From Xiphophorus maculatus (lineage: Eukaryota > Chordata > Actinopteri > Cyprinodontiformes > Poeciliidae), in the NCBI RefSeq assembly GCF_002775205.1, contig NC_036443.1:31893717-31957716 (forward strand): 64,000 bases of DNA, read 5' to 3'. The translations under genes and the position numbers were made by a program. Shown here piece after piece: positions 1 through 26,499 of the stretch (positions are counted from its first letter, which is position 1; every line of letters starts with the position of its first letter). The notes beneath the pieces are model-generated. The model had not been told where the DNA came from, did not search any database, and worked only from the letters and a program-made list of their open reading frames with translations.

Positions 1-1291
1 ATGGCCTTCATGTCTCCTCAGATGATTTTCTGTTCATACGACTTTAAGGAAGCAGCAGAATCAGGAACTGAGAGCTCAGACCAGCCATTGGTTAGCATTA
101 GCTTCTGCTACACTGTTTCATTGGCTGCTTCTGGACGCTGCCACGTTTTTGCTGCCGCTGCTTGTTGGCGTACTTTTGTCGTTTTTTTATTGTTTTGCGA
201 TTGCCAACCGTTCCTGTTTCTGGTTTTCTCTGTGACTGTGTTCCCAGTCTCATACTGGTTACCTGTCAGTGGGGAGCTGGACTGTATGTATTGGCTAACC
301 TGTCAACGCCAATTGTTCTCATATCTTTCACTGACTCTTTCGCTCCTTGATGTGGGTCAATCATTTTTACATCTGGATTTTGCTCCTATGGACTCTCCTG
401 CCTCTCCTCATTGAACCTGTCAGGTGTCCTACAAAACTCGTCCAATGAGCTTCTTTGACTCCGTTGGCACCTGCCCAATCATATGGCGGTGATGCTGCGC
501 CTCCATCCGGACGTTGATTTCGTCCCCCGCCGGAGGTACATCCACCGTGGGTCTGGATGGTCAAAACCCATCCATTCCATCTGGACCAACAACCGTCGAC
601 CTGCCAGGAAAGTTACCCGGACCGCAGATCGCAACATGCTAGCTAGCCTAGCCAGGTCAGCTAACATCCCTTCCGACTTCACCTTCGTCAGTTTCGGTCT
701 GCTCGACATCTGTTCTCTCGAGAACAAAGGGCATCTCATCCAGGATCTCCTCACTGACCGTAAGCTTGACTTTCTCTGTTTGGCTGAAACTTGGCAACAA
801 CCTGTGGGTTTCTCACACCTTGACGACTCCACTGCAGCTGGCTTCGTTTGCATCTCTCAACGCTGCGGCTCTGGGGGTCTCGCAGTAATTCACCGTCAGA
901 ACTGGAAAGTGTGCCTGAAGTTAACGGCTGTAAACTCTCTGGACCAACTCCTGCCATCTTTGCTCCATTTATCGCCCTCAAAGCCTCACAAGGACTTTTT
1001 AAATGACTTCTCTGCCTTCCTTACCCATTTGTTGCTTTTTCCCCTAATGTTATTTTATTGGGAGATTTTAATATTCATATTGACAACCCCAGCCTCCCAC
1101 TTACCAATGACTTTTGTCCTGCCTGGACAATTCTGGTTTCAGACAGTTTGCTGATTTTTCCACTCATTTTAAAGGACATACCTTGGACTGGACTTGTTGT
1201 TCTGGATTCACGCTGTTGACTGTCAGGCTGATGAACTCTCCTTTTCTGACCACTTTTTCTTATCCTTTAATATTTCACTGTGTGTTTCATT

Positions 1292-1528
1292 AACAAAGAC
1301 AGCCCGGGTGTGCCGTGGTGGCGGAGGGGTTAGCGCGACCCACATTCAGGCAAAACGTAGCCTCGACGCGGACGTCGCGGGTTCGACTCCCGGACCCGTG
1401 ACGTTTACCGCATATCTTCCCTCCTCTCCTTCCCCCTTTCCTGTCAGCCTACTTTGAAAAAAGGGACACTAGAGCCACAAAAAGACGCCTTGCGGGGCAA
1501 AAAAACCAAAAAAACAAAGACAGCCCGG
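1292..1528 (+). repeat. 16-bp target-site duplication bracketing the SINE
   Basis: The sequence aacaaagacagcccgg occurs at 1292-1307 and again, without mismatch, at 1513-1528, directly flanking the SINE body. The host LINE reads 'aaagacagcccgg|ttcgtctcc' after the second copy, so removing one copy plus the SINE restores the host sequence. Confidence 0.9.
1308..1512 (+). mobile_element. tRNA-derived SINE inserted in the LINE
   Basis: A 205-bp insertion begins with a tRNA-like head. An A-box-like 'ggcggaggggttagcgcgac' lies near 1320-1340 and a B box 'ggttcgactcc' near 1380-1390, the pattern of an internal RNA polymerase III promoter. A non-tRNA body follows, then a 3' A-rich tail ('caaaaaaaccaaaaa'). 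It is flanked by a perfect 16-bp direct repeat, as expected for LINE-mobilised SINE insertion, and the host LINE reading continues on both sides. Confidence 0.85.
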
Positions 1529-2776
1529 TTCGTCTCCTTTAGGAACATGAAACACACACACGCCCCTCGCTCGGTTTCAGTCGCACCTCTCTGGTCACAC
1601 TCAGTTCATCCAACTTTAATCATTTAAATCCCATCTATCCTCCGTGGTCTCAGGTGTTCCTCAGGTCTCCGTCCTGGGACTCCTTCTCTTCATCATCGGC
1701 CTTCTTCCCCTTGGCAATATCTTCCATAAATGTAACATCCACTTCCACTGTTTTGCCAACGACACCCACAGATTCTTCCTCTCCCACTTCCTGTTTAGAT
1801 GAATTAAAATCCTGGTTTGCATCAAACTTCCTCAAATTAAACAAAATAGCCAAGTTTCTACTCATTGGCACTAAATCTACACTATCTGAAGTCAACAACT
1901 TTTCCCTCATCATGGACGGTTCCCTGGTCTCTCCTCAGGTTAAACGTGTCATTCTTAGCAGATCTCTCTTTCCTCTCATTAATAATAATATCATTTATCT
2001 GCTCATTTCCACCTCTGTAATATTTCCCCCTCTCTGCTCTCTGCCTCCATATTCTGGTCGTTTCTCTCATTGATTCCTGTATTTCCCTCCTGGTTGCTCT
2101 GCCTCATAAATCTGTCTATAAACTTCTACTGGTTCCAGTTTCTGCTGGCCTCATTTCACCACATCACTGCATTTTACAGCAACTTCACTTTAAATCCTGT
2201 TTCCATTCAGTTCATAACCTTTGCCCTCCTTATCGGTCTGACCCGCTGCTCATCGCCACCCGTTCACCTTCGTTCTTCCTCTTCCTCATCCTCAGAGCCT
2301 GTTGTCCGTCTCAGCAGCGAGGGGAAAAGGAACGCTGCTCCTCCTGACATCCGGAACGTCGACTCAAAGCTCGTCTGTTCAGGTTCTTCTCACTTTAACT
2401 GTGCCGTTATTTTGTTGTTTTGTGTCTTGCAGCCATTTTTACTGTTTACTTTGTGTTTTTAATGTTTAAAGGTTCTGGGGTTTGAAAGGCGCTGGCAGAT
2501 AATTATTATTATTAATGCTAACCAATGGCTTAGCAGGTTAGCATTAGCTTTTGCTAACTATGTGTTTACGATTTACTGCTAGCGGAGCGAAGTGGATGGA
2601 ACATCTGGACCCGGTCAGGTTCTGGTTTCAGTGAAACATTCAGTTAGCTGCTGCGCTAACAGAGAAGCTGCTTTACTGCAACATGCTGAGGATCTGGACA
2701 AACTGCAGAACCAGAACCAGAACCGCCTGCTAGGCAGACAGGTGCTGCCTCAGTACCTTTTACCAAATGTTCTGCA

Positions 2777-3010
2777 GGTTCTGGTTCTGGTTCTGGTTTG
2801 GTTCTGGTTCTATTCAGGTACTGGTTCTGGTTCAGGTTCTGTTCAGGTTCTGGTTCTGTTTCTGGTTTGGTTCTGGTTCTGGGTTGGTTCAAGTTCTGGT
2901 TCTGTTCTGGTTTGGTTCAGGTTCTGGTTCTGTTCAGGTTCTGGTTTGGTTCTGGTTCTGTTCAGGTCCTGGTTTGGTTCTGGTTCTGTTCTGGTTCAGG
3001 TTCTGTTCAT
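2777..3010 (+). repeat. GGTTCTG-type minisatellite
   Basis: About 230 bp of short units built on ggttctggttctgttcaggt. Both strands stay open in several frames because the unit lacks stops, so the apparent ORFs here (Trp/Phe/Gly/Ser-rich) are not genes. It lies just upstream of the first magix coding exon. Confidence 0.9.
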
Positions 3011-3263
3011 CAGCCTGTTGGTCTCTCCATGGTTCTGGAAGAACATGGACTGGTTTCCAACCGGGTCGGTTCTGTTGGATCAGTGGAAACCTGGAGAACC
3101 GGTTCCCTTTTGTTCTGTCTGTTAATGAGCTGCAAACCGCAAACTGATGGAGGGGTCAAAGGTCAGCAGCTTTAAATATGACGGGTTCTGACCAGGTCTC
3201 TCTCAGGTCTGTACTGAGCATGCTCAGTAACCAGCTGTTCCCTCTGTCCGCAGCTCAGTGGCC

Positions 3264-19396
<16,133 letters not shown>

Positions 19397-20044
19397 CGGC
19401 TGACCCAGATTCTGATTGGCTGCAGTCGGAGTGGGCGGGACTTAGCAGACAGGCTTTCTCTCTGATTGGTCAGCAGTGATGTTTATGCTTCATAAGGGCT
19501 TCTGTGATTGGCCGCTGAGAGAAGCCCCGCCTCCTGCTGACGGAGCCACACCTCATTACCCATCATGCCTCATTCTCAATACTCTGACTACACGTCTCCG
19601 CCTTGTACTGTGGTTACCGTGGCAACTGGGCCTGCTGCATGTTTGGTTGAAGTTCCTCCAGTCTGTATGCAAATGGCGGCGCCCCCTGGTGGCCGTATGT
19701 CAGCATGTGAATACAACCGGAATGATTTTTTATTTTTGTAACGTGTAAATGATCCTGACATGATTATTGATATCTGATATATTATTGATATTAGAGATGA
19801 AAAGAATCTGCTTGCTTGTAAAGAGAAACTAATGATTTAACAGAGCCATAACCACACACACACACACACACACTGATGTCAGGTCCAGCTGTTCTCCAGC
19901 GTCACCATAGCAACCGTAGCGACAGGATGACGTGCAGCTCCGGATCAGAACAAGTGCCTCGTTTGTTTCCTGTTGTCTGTCCGCCATGCTCCTCCATGAT
20001 GCCCACTGGCCACGCCCACTCACACACACACAGCTTTTCTATCA

Positions 20045-20050
20045 AATAAA
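20045..20050 (+). terminator. Possible magix polyadenylation signal
   Basis: AATAAA on the + strand, about 650 bp after the candidate terminal magix stop at 19396 and before the convergent minus-strand gene. Confidence 0.45.
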
Positions 20051-20441
20051 GTCCAAGGAAACATTCTGCAATGTGTCTGTTATTAAACGGTTAAATCCTG
20101 CTGCTGCTCAGTGACTGTAGCTTTAAAGACCACTCTGAACGGTCTGCTACCATGGCAACAACATCTTTAAAGGGCCAGCAGCAGCAGAATGTAAAGGTAA
20201 AGCTACCAGCTAACAGGTTGCTGAAACATTAGCTTTTAATTTCATTAAAATGAGATAATATTCAGCATCTTTTGATTGATGATGTAATCTGAAACTGATT
20301 TGATTGATAACATTTTTACACACAACTCTTATTAGGAAGATCTTTTTCAAAATTTGGAGTCCAGAGGGCCACAGAAATAATTACGGCGGACCAAATTTGG
20401 GATGCGGGCCTCGAGTTTGACATAGTGCAGGGGAACCCAAA

Positions 20442-20614
20442 GTGGGTTCTGGGGCCCGGCATCCTGCATGTTCTAGTCTCTCCCTGGTTTAACTCACCTG
20501 GATCCAATGATGGATCGTTAAGAGTCCTAAGAAGAACTTTGACCTGCTGAACAGGTTGTTACTAAAACCAGAGAGAGAATAAAACGTCCAGGATGCCGGG
20601 CCCCCAGGACCCAC
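20442..20614. mobile_element. Small inverted-repeat element (MITE-like)
   Basis: Arms of about 25 bp: gtgggttctggggcccggca... at 20442-20466 and its near-perfect complement ending ...cccccaggacccac at 20589-20614, with one or two mismatches. I could not place a clear target duplication, so the superfamily is undetermined. Confidence 0.6.
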
Positions 20615-21036
20615 AGTAATTTAAACTCATTTATATGAATCGTTAATCTAACCTGAGAGAACAGGAAACTTCAAAAATCTGTTTCTGCTTTAATTTTCTC
20701 AGTATCACAGAACCACCAGGAGAGGCCCTGATGGGGCCCTGATGGGGCCCTGGCAGAGATCCACTCTGCTTCAGGAAGCAAAGACAGCACACTGTGGCAT
20801 TTCTGAAAAACTCTTTATAAACGTATCAAAAGTAGAAAAATCTCTTTAGGACCAACAGAAACATTCAGAGTTTATGAATGTTTCAGAAATTCAGTAACAT
20901 TCAGAAACACACAGCGGTCCGGTCCGGTCCGGACTCGGTTCTGATGAACTGTTCAGTAGTAAAAACCTGAGGTAGAAACGTTTGGAGCTGATGGACTCCA
21001 TTACCCAGAAGCCCCAGCCCAACATGGTGAGGCACT

Positions 21037-21252
21037 TTAACAAGACTGGAACTCCTCCACCATGGCTCCATCTTCATCTTCACCCTCCTCTTCCTCCTCC
21101 TCCAGCAGGCACGGCAGGCAGGTGTGGAAGGGCGGAGCCACCAGCAGGTGGCAGTCTGCGGAGCGGAGCGGCAGCCGACGGGACGCCGCCTGAACCCTGC
21201 AGCCACGGCAGACAGCAAGTCGCTCCAGATCCAGCAGCAGAGACACCAGCTG

Positions 21253-21283
<31 letters not shown>

Positions 21284-23971
21284 TATTAGCATCCTGCGGC
21301 TAACAGTGTGACCCCTGGCCCCAGGTAAAGCAGCTGCTCTGGTTGGTTAACAGCTTTGTGCTATGCTGCCCCCTATTGGCATGTTAGTGTTCAGGTGGAG
21401 ACATTTTGTTTTTATGAAGACCGGCACCGGGCCTGAATGACCAGAGGAGGCGCTGTTCAGTCACTACCAGAACCCTTCGATACCAGCCTGCAGGTGCCGG
21501 TTCTGCTGGGCGGTTCTTCCTGCTAAAGGGAGTTTTTCCTCTTCACTGTCGCCCCCTGCTGGTCAGGAGGAGTAATGCTGTGGACTTGATGCTCTGCTAG
21601 AGGAAACGAATCTCTGATCGATAACTTGGTCGGGTCGGGTCAGAACCCCATCAAAAATTAAAGAGTCAGGACGGGATCAGGAAGAGGCGGAGCCAGTCCG
21701 TAGGCCCCGCCCACCGTGCTGTTACCTGGCTCAGGTGAGAGACTCTGTGAGCGCACTTCCTGTAGAGGCGGTGGCCGTCAGGCAGCGGAAGGGACCGCAC
21801 GCTGACCCGGAAGCTGCGATCCGATTGGACGTGGACGATGGCGTCCCTCATGGAGGACAGCTGGAGACATGAGAGACAGGAGAGACGTGAGCAGAGGTGA
21901 TGGCTGCGGCGGCGGCGGCAGCAGCTACCTACCCTGCAGCACTGCAGCAGCTGCAGCTCCGGTCCTGCAGCCATCACGGCGACCCAATGCGCCGGCAGCA
22001 CCGTCCTCCTCAGCAACTTCAGCAGATGGAACAAGCCCCGCCCCCCTGCGCGGCTGGCTCCGCCCCCCAACAGGCAGAACCCCTGCGGTTCCTGGAAGCA
22101 GAGGGGAACGGTTTAGTGGTCGGACCGACACGGTTTCATCAGCCGATCACGGTGGCTCCACCGACCAATGAAATAAAGTCCGGCCGCCTGCAGGTGATGT
22201 CAGTAGTGATGTCAGCGGTGATGTCAGCAGTGATGTCAGAGCGCGCCGGTGATGATGTTGTCATGGTGTTCTGGTCGGACTCAGGGTCCGGCAGCTCCAC
22301 CTCCACTTCGTAGAACTTGCCCCCCTCAGACGTCCCGGTCCGAAGCTCCGCCTCCCTGACGTAATGCTCGACGCTGATTGGCTGCTCCTCCTCCTTCGGC
22401 TCGGGCGATTGGATGGCAGCGAGGTGAGGGAGAGGATGAGGGATGAAGGTGAGGCCTGTGGAGACGTGGAGGACGGATCCGTCCTGGAGACAGAGAGACG
22501 CTCTGGTGACCGTTACCATGGAAACGGTGAGCGGTCGGCAGGTAGCTCTACCGGAGGCAGCAGGCCGGACAGACAGGTGAGGGCGGAGTCAGAGAGGACG
22601 GCGGAGGACAGGTGGCCGCTGTCCAGGGTCAGGTTCCACTGGGACAGACGGACAGGGTCAGGACCGGGTCAGAACCGGGTCTGGCAGACAGCAGAGGACA
22701 GGAAGTCTGTACCTGCAGGTGAGTCCCAGTTGGAGCTGAACTGGTCCCACTGCCTCCAGTGACCTGGCGCCAGTGGGACAATGGCGTCTCCTCTTCCTCG
22801 CTCTTCATCAGCGGACCGATCCAGCCGTTCCGGGTCTCGGAGGCTCCGCCCCTCTGGCCCCGCCTCCTCTTCATCCACATCCTCTTCCTCATCTCCTGAA
22901 CACAAACAAACTCAGAGATCTGGCCGAACCGGGCCGCGGGTCGGAACCGGAGTGGGTCCGGAAACGACTGGAGGTTCTGCTGGGAAGAACCAGAACCGGC
23001 AGGCCCTACCTCTCGCCTTCCTGCCGTCCTCTCGTGTCTCCAGCGGCGGACGCCGTCCTGCTGGGCGTCCGGACAGTCGGTGTCGTCTCCAGGTCGGACC
23101 GGGTCGGGCGGTTCCGTCTGCTCCCCGGGTCGGTTCTGCTGCCTGGTCGGCTGTTTCCGCGCGCTCTGAGGAGAAAGCAGAGGGAGGTTTGGTTCTGGAC
23201 AGAGACCCGGTTCTGGTTCTGGTTCTGTACTCACCAGCAGCAGGCAGCGCCGCCTCACACACTTCTGCTTCATGCGGGACGGACCGCCGAACTTCCTCAT
23301 GTCGCGGCAGAACGTGCAAACGCCGCAGTTCTCTCTCAGGCACGCAGCGCAGCTACGGCAGGCCTGGCGGCGCTGCAGCACAAAACATCATGATGCCGCG
23401 GCACAAAACATCATGATGCCGCGGCACAAAACATCATGATGCCGCGGCACAAAACATCATGATGCCGCGGCACAAAACATCATGATGCCGCGGCACAAAA
23501 CATCATGATGCCGCGGCACAAAACATCATGATGCCGCAGCACAAAACATCATGATGCCGCGGCACAAAACATCATGATGCCGCGGCACAAAACATCATGA
23601 TGCCGCGGCACAAAACATCATGATGCCGCGGCACAAAACATCATGATGCCGCAGCACAAAACATCATGATGCCGCAGCACAAAACATCATGATGCTGCTG
23701 ATCCTCCTCACCATCTTCTGTCCTGATGCTGAAGTCTCGTCTCTCTTCCTGTTCTTCGTCTAATCAGCCAATCACAGGGCAGCAGCAGGTCACATGGTGG
23801 GCAGAGCAGATTCTATTGGTTAACCTGGTTAACAGATGATCACATGACCTCCAGATGACCTTCAGCCTCACCTGAACCTTCTCTTCATCCTCCTCTTCCT
23901 CTTCTTTAACAGATCCAGTCCTGAGGACCCACTGATCACCTGTCACCTGGAACAGAGCAGACACACTGAGG

Positions 23972-24036
<65 letters not shown>

Positions 24037-25640
24037 AGCCCTTACCTTCCTCAGCACCACACTCGGCACGTTCTTCTTCTCTGGAATCAGAAACAAGTGG
24101 AAGCAGAGAAGAAGAGTCAGCCGGCTGTTCGGTCTCCATGGTAACCGGTCAGACAGGAGGACAGGTGAGCTACCTGGAGGTGAGCAGCGGCTGTCTCCGT
24201 CTCTTTGTGCCCAGCTGAAGAACCGGGACAGCGGCCTGGAAGAGACGCTGAGGTCAAAGGTCAGGTAACGGAGGGGAGGGCAGCGCCTGGTTCTCTGGTC
24301 CAGATGGACCGACCAGAACCAGAACCGCTGTGTTTCCTCTCACTGCCTGCTGGCGATGCATTCAGGAGTCTGTGGGTTTTTCCACTCCTGAAGGTTTAAT
24401 TGTCTGGTAGGAAGCAAACAATGAATCCACTTATGATTAATTCTCCATTGATGATTTATTAGATTAAAATTAGTTCCAATCGATTCACTAATAACAGCGC
24501 TTCTTTCAGTGCTGTAGTTTGGCCGCCGTCCAGCAGAGGACGCTGTCGCTCATCCTAAAGCGGAGCCAGAAACAAAGATGGCGGCCGTACCATTTGTCCG
24601 GTGTGGATCCAGAACGTTCTTAATGCACTTCAGTTCAGAAACATGAACTGAAGTTTCACCGAGTCGCTATGACGACAGAAACACGGAGCCATTACAGCAT
24701 GATCAGAACAAACATGGCGCCAACAAGTTCTGGGGAGTTTAGTCACTAAACGCTTCAACAGTCACTGGCTGAATTCATTCATTACTCTTATTATCTTGTC
24801 TATCCATCATCCTGCTTTATGTTTTATAAATGTCTAAACTTTAGTCAGTATTTAACACAGATGACACAAAAATGTAATTTAAGCCTTTATGTCACTTACA
24901 ACAGGCAGACAAATGATAAAATAGAGAAAACTTCAAATTATCGATTAACTCATTGACATTTCTGTAGCTCCTCCCACTCTTACCTGTCCTCCAGTGATTG
25001 GCTGCTGCTCTCAGGTGTATTGAAGCTCAGGCAGTAGGTGTGGTCGCTCTGTGGCGGCTCACCCAGGGCGGCACCGTCATCTGGGTGGGCGGGGTCAGAG
25101 GGCGGCTCCAGGCATCGCATCAGCCTCAGCCGGCTCTGGGGTTTCCCAGGCTCATGTTCAGGGGCGTTCACCTCCACGTTCTTGATGAAGGCTCGGGTTC
25201 CGACGCCGCCGTTCTCTGGGTCCAGCGGCTCCATCCAGTCCCAGCCGGACCGCAGGTCACGTGACCTGACGCGCTGGCTCCGCCTCCTCTCCGCTCCGCC
25301 CCACCGCCAGGGCCGCAGCGTCTCCGCAGGAAGCCTGAGGAGGACGACCGAGCAGCGCCGGAGGTCCGGGAACTGCTGCCTCCAGCACTGTTCCATCGTT
25401 ACGGCGTCCGGCGGAGCGTCCTCCACAGCCGGTTCAGGCTGGTCACAGAGCTCCTCCTCCTCACCACATCCTGCTTCCTCTGCACAAACAACAGAGTCAA
25501 CCATCAGCTGATCATCTCACACACACACACACACACACACACCTGGCGCCCTCCGTCTCACCTGCCACTTCAAGCCCCGCCCCTAAGCTCAGCTCATCCA
25601 ATTGCTCCATCTTAGGATAAGGCGTCCCCTCTGCTACCAT
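21037..25640 (-). CDS. CXXC zinc-finger protein, family not recognised
   Basis: Thirteen exons on the minus strand keep one continuous frame of 711 residues: 25640-25562, 25479-24984, 24235-24174, 24080-24046, 23946-23872, 23372-23235, 23165-23010, 22895-22713, 22638-22552, 22483-22166 (donor tentative), 22091-21933, 21860-21726, 21249-21037. Exon 23235-23372 is a CXXC finger; the closest family I can recall is the third finger of MBD1 (CAACLR, KFGG). No MBD domain is visible. The N-terminal exon is acidic then Arg-rich. After the finger come basic and acidic linkers. The last four exons are hydrophobic and conserved-looking ([40 protein letters not shown]), with an acidic terminus ending EEFQSC. 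The CXXC finger suggests nuclear binding to unmethylated CpG. The rest is unassigned. Confidence 0.75.
21252..21281. repeat. (CA)n abutting the last-exon acceptor of the CXXC gene
   Basis: On the minus strand the run reads tgtgtgtgtgtcag|ctggtg. The dinucleotide array therefore supplies the pyrimidine/purine tract directly before the acceptor at 21250. Confidence 0.95.
22196..22243. repeat. 12-bp repeat inside a putative coding exon
   Basis: Four copies of gatgtcagcggt-like 12-mers. On the minus strand they add an Asp-Ile-Thr-Ala repeat to exon 22483-22166 of the CXXC gene. This could mean the exon really ends earlier, but I found no better donor in the right phase. Confidence 0.7.
23235..23372 (-). 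other. CXXC zinc finger exon
   Basis: One 46-codon exon in phase 0 at both ends. It holds the eight ordered cysteines ([16 protein letters not shown], then KC and RC) and the DNA-contacting loop [12 protein letters not shown]. All zinc-binding positions I know for the family are present, so the finger should fold and bind CpG DNA. Confidence 0.9.
23378..23694. repeat. 23-bp minisatellite at the CXXC-exon acceptor
   Basis: Nearly 14 copies of cacaaaacatcatgatgccg + cgg, with three copies reading gcagcac instead of gcggcac. It starts five bases from the exon boundary at 23372. On the minus strand each unit ends ttttgtgccgcgg, a near match to the real acceptor ttttgtgctgcag. Confidence 0.95.
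23969..24032. repeat. (CA)n microsatellite
   Basis: A perfect run of about 31 CA units in a CXXC-gene intron, ending 13 bases from the donor of exon 24046-24080. Confidence 0.95.
25518..25540. repeat. (CA)n microsatellite in CXXC gene intron 1
   Basis: A short perfect CA run between the first and second coding exons. Confidence 0.95.
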
Positions 25641-26480
25641 GGCCAATTGGGATGAGTCCTGCGGTTTGGGGGCGTGGCCTCAGAGTCCATGCTCATTGGT
25701 TGTTACCATGAGCCAATCAGCTGATGAGCTGCCAATCATCAATCAATGGACTGATCAAATCACCTGGAGAAGAAACAAACATGTCAGAGAAGAAGAAGTG
25801 CCGTCATGCTGCCCGGAGCCTCCAGGTGGCGCTGCATTAACTCAACCCCACACCATGCGGGAGCCTCCACCGTGCTCTGCAGCTGGACGGAGCATGTCGG
25901 CTCGGCTGGCCTCTGGTTGGTTGTCATGGTAACCCGGACCTCTTTAGGAGCCGAGCTGACAGTTTGGACCAGAGATCAGAACCGGAAACGCCTCGCTCCT
26001 TCAGAATCTCATCCTGGATCCGGAAAACTTTCCCAGGATTCCCGCAAAGGATTCTGGGACTTGCAGTCCGCTGATGGAGCATGCAGCTATTGGACCCTGC
26101 AGACCGAACCTGCAGCCAAACAGAACCCAGAACCGGACCGAACCTCACGCTGCATGCGCTCTACCTGTCACTGAATAGCGTGCACGCGCTTAGACCGGCG
26201 TAAGCACGCGCGCAGCCCCGGGGCAGACATGTTTGCCCCTCGGCGGCGGCGTGGGGCTCCCGCTGCGGCCTCAGGAGCTCCCGGTTCCGGCCCGCTGTGC
26301 CCCATGGGTCCGGTCCGGCCTGCTCGGGACCGGGACCGGATAAAGCCCCGAACCAGAAGGAATAAACGGCTTTAACGAGACTCACCGCTCCGAGACCCTC
26401 AGCTGCTCCTCCTCTGCTCCGCTGCTGCCTTCAGGGCTGTCGGAATCCACAGACTCCAGCCGAGTCTTTAACTGCATCCG
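25641..26480 (-). promoter_or_regulatory. Likely 5' UTR and CpG-rich promoter of the CXXC gene
   Basis: The first coding exon extends upstream to an acceptor near 25764 (ttctccag|gtgatt). A canonical donor gcg|gtgagt lies at 26385/26386. CpG-rich DNA at about 26160-26480 fits a CpG-island promoter with a non-coding first exon. This is an inference from composition and splice signals only. Confidence 0.5.
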
Positions 26481-26499
26481 GTCTGAAGCTGAACGGCCG

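Larger units (their letters stand above)
483..2515 (+). mobile_element. Decayed L2/CR1-type non-LTR retrotransposon
   Basis: Remnant of a fish LINE. An open frame at 483-1154 resembles the apurinic endonuclease start of L2/CR1-clade ORF2: a 'LLDICSLENKGHLIQDLL' stretch followed by 'DFLCLAETWQQP'. Around 1655-1800, a reverse transcriptase core can be read across frames ('SVLGLLLFI', then 'HCFANDTH' where an active element has Y/FADDT). The Asp-Asp pair is therefore lost and frames are broken, so the copy is dead. The 3' end near 2470-2515 has the usual 'gaaaggcgctggcagataattattattatt' style tail of this clade, with a short ATT microsatellite. A SINE is inserted at 1308. Bases 1-482 may be the element's 5' part, but I cannot support that. 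Clade assignment is from remembered family features. Confidence 0.75.
19397..21036. other. Convergent intergenic region, magix and CXXC gene 3' ends
   Basis: 3'-UTR-like sequence from both sides, a (CA)n run at 19852-19873 and the inverted-repeat element at 20442-20614. No further gene seen. Confidence 0.7.

Noticed and set aside
2656-3175. Trp/Phe/Gly/Ser repeat ORFs near the magix start
   Set aside because: Translations of the GGTTCTG minisatellite.
21037-25640. Assignment of the CXXC gene as mbd1 or cxxc1
   Set aside because: No MBD or PHD domain is visible; only the zinc finger resembles MBD1, which is not enough to name the gene.
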